DNA of 64,000 nucleotides from JBATTK01 sp049670505 (lineage in GTDB: Bacteria > Bacteroidota > Bacteroidia > Flavobacteriales > Flavobacteriaceae). Shown here in pieces: positions 8,752 through 16,341 of this stretch. The stretch is from assembly GCA_049670505.1 (NCBI GenBank), contig JBATTK010000138.1, positions 32,166 to 96,165 of the forward strand, written 5' to 3'. A model generated the notes under the pieces. That model was given only the letters and a program-made list of their open reading frames with translations. It ran no database searches and was not told where the DNA came from. Numbering within the stretch: position 1 is the first letter of the stretch; every line of letters begins with the position of its first letter. A program made the position numbers and the translations under genes.

Positions 8752-9303
8752 TTAGGAAGCCCTCATACCAGTCACCTTCTCATGCTTATCCTCCTCTTCA
8801 ACTTCCAAATCTTCTTTCTCCTTATACGCCTTTAATTCTGCATCCATGGCTTCCAGGTCAATGCCATTAACGTATTTGTCATATAGTTTAATTCGTATAA
8901 AATAAACAAAAGGGATGACGACCATACAAACTGGTAATAGCCAAAGTATGTTTTCACTATCAATAACATCATCTTCCGAGAAAAAGGCCTCAAAAATTTG
9001 AAAGGCATACATACAAATGGGAATTAAAAGTATATGGTACCACCAGTCTTTTGACGTCAAAAACCAAAATATTAAAAGATATAAAGGAATAATCTTACCT
9101 GTCATAAACCATACATACGCTGAAATATGTGCCCAACCATTATTTGTTATGGTAATGCCCAAAAAATCAATTGTTGCCTCGGGATCATCTGGCAGATAAT
9201 CATATAATTTAAACAAAAATGGAGTTATAGCCACAAAAAAAACAATTGTTGACTCAACAATTATTTTTTTTCTAACCTTACTTTTTTGCTTTTCAAGCTT
9301 CAT
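8752..9303 (-). CDS. HWW-motif membrane protein, single-domain copy 2
   Basis: 183 residues, clear paralogue of the 7196-7765 protein along its full length. It has about four membrane segments; the third begins LTSKDWWYHILLIPICMYAF, where the first residue of the HWW motif is Asp instead of His. YDYLPDDPEATIDFLGIT corresponds to YEYLPQDPEASWNILGLT in copy 1. The C-terminal tail is charged (IDLEAMDAELKAYKEKEDLE) and ends MRAS, like copy 1 (MKAS). It is preceded by its own lipoprotein gene and hairpin. Function is unknown. Confidence 0.75.
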   Translation of the reverse strand: MKLEKQKSKVRKKIIVESTIVFFVAITPFLFKLYDYLPDDPEATIDFLGITITNNGWAHISAYVWFMTGKIIPLYLLIFWFLTSKDWWYHILLIPICMYAFQIFEAFFSEDDVIDSENILWLLPVCMVVIPFVYFIRIKLYDKYVNGIDLEAMDAELKAYKEKEDLEVEEEDKHEKVTGMRAS

Positions 9304-9323
9304 CTATGCGTTACAAATTGTTC

Positions 9324-9357
9324 AAAAAAAAAGAGCAAGTATTACTCTCGCTCTTTT
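9324..9357 (-). terminator. Hairpin terminator or attenuator between lipoprotein 2 and HWW protein 2
   Basis: Minus-strand stem AAAAGAGCGAG/CTTGCTCTTTT (one G-U pair) with a 7-8 nt loop, followed by a T run. Its position matches the hairpin at 7803-7827 in the other cassette, although the sequence has diverged. A conserved position despite divergence suggests a real function. Confidence 0.65.
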
Positions 9358-9403
9358 AACGTTTACAAAACAATTTTATTGTTTAATCATTTTTATTTTA
9401 TCC

Positions 9404-9541
9404 TCATTCTTTAAAGGTATCTTTCTTTTTAATTCCTTGCTCATATAACGCATCATCTTCTGCAGTGGTACTTGAATCGCAAGAAACAGCCAATAGGGTT
9501 ACACAGGCTAAAATTCCGAATACAATTTTCTTAGTGTTCAT
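9404..9541 (-). CDS. Small lipoprotein, cassette copy 2
   Basis: 45 residues, beginning MNTKKIVFGILACVT with lipobox LAVSC (Cys21). The mature part is CDSSTTAEDDALYEQGIKKK plus a short charged end. It is the paralogue of the 7849-7986 product: the signal peptide, lipobox and DSS...EDD.LYEQGI pattern are kept and the last ten residues diverge. The gene sits between a phased promoter array and the hairpin that separates it from HWW protein 2. The function is unknown; it is probably a lipid-anchored partner of the membrane protein. Confidence 0.7.
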   Translation of the reverse strand: MNTKKIVFGILACVTLLAVSCDSSTTAEDDALYEQGIKKKDTFKE

Positions 9542-9583
9542 AAATTAAAAGTTTTTAGTTAAAGATTTGTTACATTTTCGCTA

Positions 9584-9690
9584 TAAAAGTAGGAAAAAAA
9601 TGTATAACGATTTGTTATTTATCGGTAAAATATAACAGTTTAACGTAAAAAACAATGATTTCATCGAAAAAAATGCATTTCATCGAAAAG
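9584..9690 (-). promoter_or_regulatory. Promoter with phased repeat array upstream of lipoprotein 2
   Basis: Minus-strand -7-like TACTTTTA at 9584-9591, about 43 bp before the ATG. Upstream are four related motifs with central CG at about 9623, 9644, 9665 and 9684. The last two share ATTTCATCGAAAA exactly and lie 19 bp apart. The first motif is 32 bp from the -7 box in both cassettes. Such phasing is known for direct-repeat binders such as LytTR regulators; the regulator here is not identified. Confidence 0.5.
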
Positions 9691-9791
9691 TATACAATAA
9701 AAATTGGCGTGGAACGATACAAATTTTCTCAAAATGCTCTCTAATTTGCCCTAGGTCAACTCCTACAAGTCTTGCCGGGAAGCTATCAAAT

Positions 9792-10208
9792 TTAAGAAGG
9801 GATACTAATTCTGCGCGTATGTTCATCTACAACCTCAAGATAGATGTCGGTAGCATCTTGGGGAAGAAATGTTTTTATTTTTTCTGGCCATTCGATAAAA
9901 ATCCATACATCCTTGCCCAAATAATCCTCCAATCCCATGTCCAAGGCTTCGGTTTCCTCGTTTATGCGGTAAAAGTCAAAATGATATCCCAAAAGTTCCC
10001 CATTGGCAAAATAATATTCGTTTACAAGACCAAAAGTAGGACTGTTGGCGGTATCGCCCCCTTTTAATTGCGCTACTATGGCTTTGATCAGCGTAGTCTT
10101 GCCCGCCCCCATTTCCCCATAAAAGCAAAGGGTTTTGGATACTGCGGTATGGATGATTTGTTGCGCGATTTCTTGGAGTTGGAGATGCGTATAGATTATT
10201 TTCTTCAT
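9792..10208 (-). CDS. tsaE: tRNA threonylcarbamoyladenosine biosynthesis ATPase TsaE
   Basis: 138 residues. Partner ATPase of TsaB/TsaD in making the t6A modification of ANN-decoding tRNAs. The Walker A motif GEMGAGKTT lies at about residues 31-39, followed by the switch region NSPTFGLVNEYYF and by HFDFYRI. The IEWPEK motif near residue 107 is characteristic of TsaE. Length is normal. This housekeeping gene is isolated among accessory genes: HWW/lipoprotein cassettes downstream and divergent double-domain HWW genes upstream. It should be essential, so the surrounding insertions must leave its own promoter intact. Confidence 0.95.
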   Translation of the reverse strand: MKKIIYTHLQLQEIAQQIIHTAVSKTLCFYGEMGAGKTTLIKAIVAQLKGGDTANSPTFGLVNEYYFANGELLGYHFDFYRINEETEALDMGLEDYLGKDVWIFIEWPEKIKTFLPQDATDIYLEVVDEHTRRISIPS

Positions 10209-10278
10209 TTTATCGATTAAAACACTTACAATTGTAATACTATTCTTATTTTAGGTTTCTGAACAAAAATACATAAAG

Positions 10279-11502
10279 GTGGCATCTTTTTGGCAAACAA
10301 AATTTATAGGGGATATAATTGTAATAATCTTTATAATTGTCCTCCCATTTTTACTCTATACGCATTTATTGTTCGATAATGATACTTCAGCGATAACTAT
10401 TTTTGGGTATTCCTATAATCATGGGTTTCTTGAGGGTACAAGGACATTTATGTATTATGTATTGGGACGGGTAATATACACTCTTTTGATGGTTGTATGG
10501 TATTTGTCTACTCCCTATTGGTGGCGGTATTTTATATTTTCTCCAATGTTGTTATTTCAATATCCATTGATTAAATCTGTTTTTAATTATCCAGAAATTA
10601 TAAATAAGAATATAATAGCATTCACAATTGGGCTATTAATTTTCAATTCCTTGTGTCTTTTGGTTATGGACCATTATTATAATAGGGGAGCTTGGAAAAG
10701 TGAACTAAAACTATCCTTACCCCTTTTGTTTAAAAAAAACTTCAAAAACCGCTATAGGCACATTAAAAGTCATATGGAAACCTTCAATAGTAGGAATACA
10801 AAAGATTACCTGAAAGAATTATTCCATACTCGTTTGTTTTTAGAAAATGAAACAAACTATTCCGAAGTTATTAAAAACCTTAGGGTTAGGGGGTATAAAA
10901 CAGTTGATAGCGTAATTATATTGCTCTTAACCATACTCCCGCTGGCATATTATTCATTTGAACTGATACCTGAAGGTTTATCAGAACTAAAAATTAAATG
11001 GGTAACTATTGGTGCCCATGGTTTTACTGATGTTCACACATTCGTTTGGTTCATTAACTATAAACTGAGCATTCTTATACCTCTTTTCATTTGGTTTATT
11101 ACCAGTAGACATTGGTGGCGATATGCTGTTCTTGTTCCCATTGTCCTTTATACCTATCAATTGTGGGAGGGAACACAAGAAGAACTTATACAAATGGGTG
11201 AAATCGAATATTTTAGGGCATTCCCCATAGTAATATGTGTGATTGTTCTTTTATTGGTATTGTCACATGTTGTTAATTACCAATCTAAAGTCCTTGATAT
11301 TTATGAATCCTTAAGTAAAGAAATTGAAGAGAATCTTGAGCGATTGGAAGATGTAAAAGGCACAATGGTCGACCAAAAGATATTGTTTCATGAAATAAAG
11401 ATACAGAAACATCAAAATGAAAATTTAAAAACAAATTTGGATGCCCTAATTCAGCTTAGGGAGAAGCTTTCTTCGGAACTGGGCAAAGTAAATAAAAAAT
11501 AG
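10279..11502 (+). CDS. Double-domain HWW membrane protein A
   Basis: 407 residues from a GTG start. It carries two copies of the membrane domain found singly in the 7196 and 8752 products. The N-terminal copy has WYLSTPYWWRYFIFSPMLLF at about residues 74-93; the C-terminal copy has WFITSRHWWRYAVLVPIVLY at about 273-292, followed by TYQLWE. A soluble linker of ~80 residues joins them. The C-terminal ~75 residues are a charged coiled coil (SKEIEENLERLEDVKG). The upstream gene is the divergent tsaE, and a close paralogue follows after 4 bp. No named domain family is recognised. Confidence 0.75.
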   Translation: MASFWQTKFIGDIIVIIFIIVLPFLLYTHLLFDNDTSAITIFGYSYNHGFLEGTRTFMYYVLGRVIYTLLMVVWYLSTPYWWRYFIFSPMLLFQYPLIKSVFNYPEIINKNIIAFTIGLLIFNSLCLLVMDHYYNRGAWKSELKLSLPLLFKKNFKNRYRHIKSHMETFNSRNTKDYLKELFHTRLFLENETNYSEVIKNLRVRGYKTVDSVIILLLTILPLAYYSFELIPEGLSELKIKWVTIGAHGFTDVHTFVWFINYKLSILIPLFIWFITSRHWWRYAVLVPIVLYTYQLWEGTQEELIQMGEIEYFRAFPIVICVIVLLLVLSHVVNYQSKVLDIYESLSKEIEENLERLEDVKGTMVDQKILFHEIKIQKHQNENLKTNLDALIQLREKLSSELGKVNKK

Positions 11503-11506
11503 AATA

Positions 11507-12754
11507 TTGGTTGCTACAAATTGGTCCAAAAAATATGTATGGGATATTGGCATTATGATTACTATTCTTATCTTGCCATTTACCCTGTCCTTACATCTAT
11601 TATTTAATGATACAGATAACCTTTCTGTGTTTAATTTTTTTGGGTATCTATTTGACCATAGTTATACGAATCACAAAACATTTATATGGTTTAAATTAAT
11701 AACACTAATACCTATTTTGTTATTTTCCATTTGGTTTTTAAATACTAAACATTGGTGGCGATATTTTATTATTTGTCCACTGTTACCTTTTACATGTAGC
11801 TTTATAAGACCATTTTACAATGGTCCTTTTAATTATTACTATTGCATAATATCGTTGATTATTTTTGCTTTTCTTTTATATTTTATAGATCAACGCGTTG
11901 CAGAAAGAATTAGGACTAAAAATAATGAGCTTTCAGTACCATTACTTTTAGTGCTAGGAAAAAACTTCAAATCTTTTTACAATAAGTTTAAAAATTACTC
12001 CAATATAGGAATAAACAACAAAAGCAATGATGAGTCTTTCCCGGAGAACGGTTTTAACGTAAGAGATTATTCCAAACTATATTATTCGAAAATTTTAATT
12101 AAAAATGAAATTGCGAATTACAAGTTCGTGGACAGTACCGTGGGTACAAGCAAAAAAGCTGAACCTTTTATTGTCACAATTTTAATACTAATTCCGCTTT
12201 CATACTACTCATATTTACTAATTCCTGAAGGACAAGAAGTTTTAGATTTCGGTTGGTTTAACATTGGAAATTATGGCTTTAATGATGTACGAATATTTCT
12301 TTGGTATGTATATATTAAACTTTTTGTACTCATCCCATTGTGTATTTGGTTTATTACAAGCACCAATTGGTGGCGCTATTCCTTATTTTCCCCAATTATT
12401 ATTTATACCTATCAATTGTGGGAGGCGGTACAAGATGAGATAGAGTTGGTTGACGAAACGGCCTATTTAGATGCTTTACCTATAATTCTACTACTCTTAT
12501 TTTTTCTACTGATACTCTCCCATTTTATTCGATACCAATCCAAGATTTTGGATTTATATAATGGAATCGGTAACGAAATAGAAAACTTGTTTGAACAGTT
12601 TGGGAAGACGAGTGAGAATATAAACAGAAGAAGAAAAGAATTTAATATCATAACTCGGAAAGTGGTCGATGAAAAAAGTGCCAAAGAACATCTAGATGCC
12701 CTTCAACGGTTGAAAAAAGAATTAATGCTCGAAATCATTAATAATAAGGAGTAA
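11507..12754 (+). CDS. Double-domain HWW membrane protein B
   Basis: 415 residues from a TTG start 4 bp after the previous stop, so the pair is probably one transcript. Same architecture as protein A: membrane copy 1 with WFLNTKHWWRYFIICPLLPF, a soluble linker of ~90 residues, membrane copy 2 with WFITSTNWWRYSLFSPIIIY, then TYQLWE and a coiled-coil tail. The His of HWW is Asn in the second copy. Base composition is visibly AT-rich compared with the flanking housekeeping genes. Function is unknown; the tandem paralogues point to recent local duplication. Confidence 0.73.
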   Translation: MVATNWSKKYVWDIGIMITILILPFTLSLHLLFNDTDNLSVFNFFGYLFDHSYTNHKTFIWFKLITLIPILLFSIWFLNTKHWWRYFIICPLLPFTCSFIRPFYNGPFNYYYCIISLIIFAFLLYFIDQRVAERIRTKNNELSVPLLLVLGKNFKSFYNKFKNYSNIGINNKSNDESFPENGFNVRDYSKLYYSKILIKNEIANYKFVDSTVGTSKKAEPFIVTILILIPLSYYSYLLIPEGQEVLDFGWFNIGNYGFNDVRIFLWYVYIKLFVLIPLCIWFITSTNWWRYSLFSPIIIYTYQLWEAVQDEIELVDETAYLDALPIILLLLFFLLILSHFIRYQSKILDLYNGIGNEIENLFEQFGKTSENINRRRKEFNIITRKVVDEKSAKEHLDALQRLKKELMLEIINNKE

Positions 12755-13983
12755 ATGATTTTTAAAGCAGGTGACAATAAAAAATATTTGGGTGATGTTG
12801 TAATAGCGGTGCTTGTATTAACGGCACCTTTTTTAATTTACATTCATCTGTTTTTTTGATGTTAATATGAATGTTTTAACTTTTTTTGGAATTCCTTTTG
12901 AACATGATTTTCCAGATAATCAAGGATTTGTATGGTCGGTGCTTAAAAGTTTTATAGCGCTGTTATTACTAATTGTTTGGTTTTTTTCTACATCACAACA
13001 CTGGAAGTATCTCCTTTTTCTGTTAATTTCCGTTTTTCTCAACTCCCTACTGGAACATTTCTTTTTTTTCTTGCTTTTTGAAGCGGAAATACGTTTTCAT
13101 TGCAGAGCAACAACCCTTATTCTTTTCTGCCTCCTATTATTTGTTTTTGATCTGTTCATTTTCGCCAACTATAGAAAAAATAGGGTAGAGGCTTCTCTCC
13201 AATTAATTTTTGATCGGGATTTCAAATCTTCCTATAGAAATTATCAAAAGAGCATTGAATTGTTTATGAAAGATAAAATGAATATGCTATCCTCGGCCCA
13301 TTTAAATAGAATGTATCATATCGGAAATTCTTTAAAAAAATGGTTGGATAAGCATAATCGTTATTCAATGGGTATCATAGCAAATAAAAAAATAATACTG
13401 AATATCATCATCGGCATTGTATTACTCCTGACCCCCTTTATTGTGGTATCTCCATTATTTAATTCCTGATGGAGTAGAGCAGGTCGATTTAGGGTTTATG
13501 GTTTTAGGCAGCCATGGATTTAGGGATATAGATCTTTTCATAGGTTTTTTAAGTTATAAGTTGACTGTCCTTATTCCCATGATCATATGGTATGTTACCT
13601 GTCAACATTGGTGGAAGTATGCCATTTTATCCCCCTTGATACTCTACAGTTACCAATTTTGGGAGGTTTTTCAGGATACAAATACATTGGAAGCTTTTGG
13701 TAATTTAAGGGCCTTTCCAGCTATTTTTTGTGTGATTGTATTACTGTTATTACTTTCCCGAGTCATAAAATATAAAACAAGAATGCAAGATATTTATGAA
13801 TATGTTTTACAGGAAATAGAAGAGGTACTTTATGAGATGAACAATGAAAATGAATTGATACAGGACAAAAAGAACCAACTCATTAACATAAAAAAACAAA
13901 AGATTACAGAAAAAAATGCAAGGGAAAATCTAACCTTACTTATAGCTTTAAAAGAAGAGTTATTACAGAAAGTTAAAACCTAA
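12755..13983 (+). pseudogene. Double-domain HWW gene C with two single-base frameshifts
   Basis: An ATG at 12755 opens MIFKAGDNKKYLGDVVIAVL, which aligns with the start of proteins A and B. The frame breaks at a run of seven T at 12851-12857: removing one T would join HLFF to DVNMNVLTFFG, as in the paralogues. A second +1 shift near 13440 separates LLLTPFI from WYLHYLIPDG; removing one base restores homology. The remaining frames cover all expected parts, including CQHWWKYAILSPLILYSYQF and the coiled-coil end. It is either a recent pseudogene, a phase-variable gene or a sequencing error. The end overlaps the convergent XRE gene by 4 bp. Confidence 0.7.
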
Positions 13984-14375
13984 TCATCATCTTTTATCTT
14001 TTTCTGTGTACGCTCTATTTCCTCGGTAACTTCCTTTAAGAGACGTTTTAGTTCCTCTTCATGCCTTTCCCTTATTTTTTGCTCAATAATTCGCTCAATG
14101 CGCTGTTGCTTTCCTTTAGGTAGTTGATCAAAGTCCAGAATTTCCAATTCCTCATTCTTTTTGATCATTTCCCCTTCACCGGTAATCAACCAAATTAAAT
14201 TTAGCTGTGGGTACGTCTGAATGATACTTTCTATGACATCGCTACCTATAGAGGCATTGTTCTTCTTCATACGAAGCGTATAGCCGTTACTAGCGCCGAT
14301 GGATATATCGAACTGCCTTGCACTCAACCCGGCATATTTGATGAACTGCATTAAACGATCAATTGTTTTGAGCAT
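13980..14375 (-). CDS. XRE-like helix-turn-helix regulator with C-terminal coiled coil
   Basis: 131 residues. The N-terminal ~75 residues look like the helix-turn-helix domain common in Bacteroidota phage-repressor-like proteins: GLSARQFDISIGASNGYTL, then IESIIQTYPQLNLIWLITGEG. The last 50 residues are a charged coiled coil, probably for dimerisation. Its own promoter holds the perfect palindrome TAGAAAATTTTCTA (14398-14411), and half of that recurs in both peptide-precursor promoters in this cluster. It may therefore be an autoregulated repressor of the peptide system. That link is inferred from shared sequence, not shown. Confidence 0.8.
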   Translation of the reverse strand: MLKTIDRLMQFIKYAGLSARQFDISIGASNGYTLRMKKNNASIGSDVIESIIQTYPQLNLIWLITGEGEMIKKNEELEILDFDQLPKGKQQRIERIIEQKIRERHEEELKRLLKEVTEEIERTQKKIKDDD

Positions 14376-14396
14376 ATAGGGAAAAGAATTTTATAT

Positions 14397-14438
14397 GTAG
14401 AAAATTTTCTATATATTGGTTTGTCTGTAGTAAATATA
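14397..14438 (-). promoter_or_regulatory. Autoregulatory operator and promoter of the XRE regulator
   Basis: The perfect 14-bp palindrome TAGAAAATTTTCTA at 14398-14411 lies between a -7-like TATATTTA (minus strand, 14438-14431) and the start codon at 14375. Repressor bound there would block initiation. The 12-mer GTAGAAAATTTT (14397-14408) is found again, inverted, at 19825-19836 and 21660-21671. Confidence 0.6.
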
Positions 14439-14469
14439 CAATTTTAACTGTCGACTTTAAAATTTGCTG

Positions 14470-14688
14470 ATGTCATTAGATAAGCCCTTAAGCCGGAAAA
14501 AAGTATGCATATGGTCCGTGATTTCCTGTATAGTGCAGCAAGGTATCTTATTGTTATCCTATCAAATGGTGCATAGGAAAGCTAGTTTGGAGGCGCTATG
14601 GTCTGAAAGCAAAGAGTTCTTAGTATGGAATTTTATAGGAAATTGTATGGTCGCTTTTCTCTTTGTCCTTTGGAATTGGAGAAAATGA
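14470..14688 (+). CDS. Small hypothetical membrane protein
   Basis: About 72 residues from the ATG at 14470. Two hydrophobic segments (about residues 12-32 and 52-69) are separated by a charged loop (HRKASLEALWSESKEF); the end is Trp/Arg/Lys-rich. It is divergent from the XRE regulator across an ~95 bp intergenic region and converges on the VKOR fusion gene. No family is recognised. Small membrane proteins at this position could be immunity or accessory factors, but nothing in the sequence proves it. Confidence 0.45.
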   Translation: MSLDKPLSRKKVCIWSVISCIVQQGILLLSYQMVHRKASLEALWSESKEFLVWNFIGNCMVAFLFVLWNWRK

Positions 14689-14743
14689 ATCCCAACAAAA
14701 TATATTGCGGATAGAAGGTGCAAACAACATTTACTAAAAGTTT

Positions 14744-16339
14744 TTAACTATTCATGTCTAATATTCCCTTCACTTGTTCCAGCGTATATTTTTCAGATAG
14801 TACTTTATTGTTGAAAAAAGTAGTGGGAGTGATATCGATTTTGACTTTTTCTGACCAAGTGTACTGATGTTTCAATATAGCTTCGGCAACCCTATTATGT
14901 TTTACCGGATGCTTTTTTACAAATGATTGTAAATCACCTAATTCAAACCACGCACTCAAAAGTGCCTTGAAATTTGATTTATCTTTTATGTAATGGCTAA
15001 TAAGCATGGCTGATGCAAAAAACCTCGCATCATCCCTTACGTAAGGACTGCCTACAAAACGAAAGATAATCTTGGCAAAATCGGGATGTTTTTCAAGTAA
15101 TGCCAAAATGGATTTGTACTCTTTTCCACAAGCCGGACAATGAGGGTTTATAGCCACTGTAATACTGTTTTGTGAAGCGGTGTTTCCCAAAATGATTTCT
15201 TGGGATTGGAAATCCATATCTATTTCTTTTCCTTTCTGTTGCAGAAAGCGGAATACCTCCAAATTGTTGGTTATCCTTAAATACGAATATAATAAGGTCT
15301 CATAATTAGATGATTTCACGAATACCTTTTTTAAAAATAGCCAGGCAACCCCTGGTAACAAGAGGCAAAAGATAAAGATTAGAATACCTTTGGCATGGAA
15401 GATTAGAGCTAAAGAAAACTTTGTCAGGTAATAATATCCAAAAATAGCCTCACCCCATAATACTGCAACAATGGCGAGACAGAGGACACACCATTTTTTA
15501 ACCCTAAATGCCTGATATACCAACGAAAAGATAGTATAAGGGAGTGCCAAAAAACTAGCAAAAATCAAGCAAAAAAGGATGGTATCCGCAGTATTGGTCT
15601 GTACAAGTATGGAAAGAACCAGTGCCAAGACCGTTCCCACAAAATAGAGAAAGCCAAGATCGGTCATAGAAAGCCAACTGAAAATTTTGGATGCAGGAGA
15701 ATTGAGGACATCATCACAGCTTACTTTTTTTCCTGCTCGGCAAAAACTGAATCTAGTATCGCTATTGATTTCTTTTAACACCAAAAGAACGGCGATGAAA
15801 AAACCTAATAATTTTAAAAATAGAAAGGGTAATATTATTGTTGTTCCGATTTCATATATAAGTATAGATAATAGTCCTAACAGCACTATAATGGTTACTG
15901 GTAATCGTAATTGAAGTAAGTTTTCAAAATTCTTCTTCCTTACATATTTTTTTTCTTCAATTTCTACCGTGGTATCCACTAAAATGACCATATGGTTCCA
16001 TATCTCCATGAATTGCGATATAGTCATGTCCATCCATCCTTTGGATGGGGAACAATAACGTATAGTATCTTCATTAACGGTTTTCACCAAAACCGTCTCA
16101 TCCCATTGTATTGTCGCAAAAAATGGGGTTTCCAAATGTTCCAATTGTTCTTTTTGAATCCGTACCGCTTTATTGGGAATCCCAAAATTGGTAAGCGTGT
16201 TGGTTATGGAGAAAAGAGAAGGGAAGGAGGGATGCTGCAATAATTTTTCTTTTATGGAACCATAGGTAATCCGAATACCCAATAATTTGAAGAGTTCATA
16301 TAATATGATAGCAATGGGTTCTTTCTTTTTCGACAGCAT
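14744..16339 (-). CDS. C39-like / VKOR / thioredoxin fusion, putative disulfide-forming enzyme
   Basis: 531 residues in three parts. Residues 1-125 resemble a C39 peptidase domain (YELFKLLGIRITYGSIKEKL, then HPSFPSLFSITNTLTNFGI) but have no catalytic Cys at the expected place, so they may bind a leader without cutting. Residues ~140-335 form a VKOR membrane domain with Cys200/Cys208 as the loop pair and Cys284-VL-Cys287 as the quinone-side CXXC. Residues ~385-531 are thioredoxin/DsbA-like with Cys401-PA-Cys404. It lies 2 bp after the transporter gene and is the last gene of the operon. It probably introduces disulfides into exported Cys-containing peptides. Confidence 0.88.
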   Translation of the reverse strand: MLSKKKEPIAIILYELFKLLGIRITYGSIKEKLLQHPSFPSLFSITNTLTNFGIPNKAVRIQKEQLEHLETPFFATIQWDETVLVKTVNEDTIRYCSPSKGWMDMTISQFMEIWNHMVILVDTTVEIEEKKYVRKKNFENLLQLRLPVTIIVLLGLLSILIYEIGTTIILPFLFLKLLGFFIAVLLVLKEINSDTRFSFCRAGKKVSCDDVLNSPASKIFSWLSMTDLGFLYFVGTVLALVLSILVQTNTADTILFCLIFASFLALPYTIFSLVYQAFRVKKWCVLCLAIVAVLWGEAIFGYYYLTKFSLALIFHAKGILIFIFCLLLPGVAWLFLKKVFVKSSNYETLLYSYLRITNNLEVFRFLQQKGKEIDMDFQSQEIILGNTASQNSITVAINPHCPACGKEYKSILALLEKHPDFAKIIFRFVGSPYVRDDARFFASAMLISHYIKDKSNFKALLSAWFELGDLQSFVKKHPVKHNRVAEAILKHQYTWSEKVKIDITPTTFFNNKVLSEKYTLEQVKGILDMNS

Positions 16340-16341
16340 AG

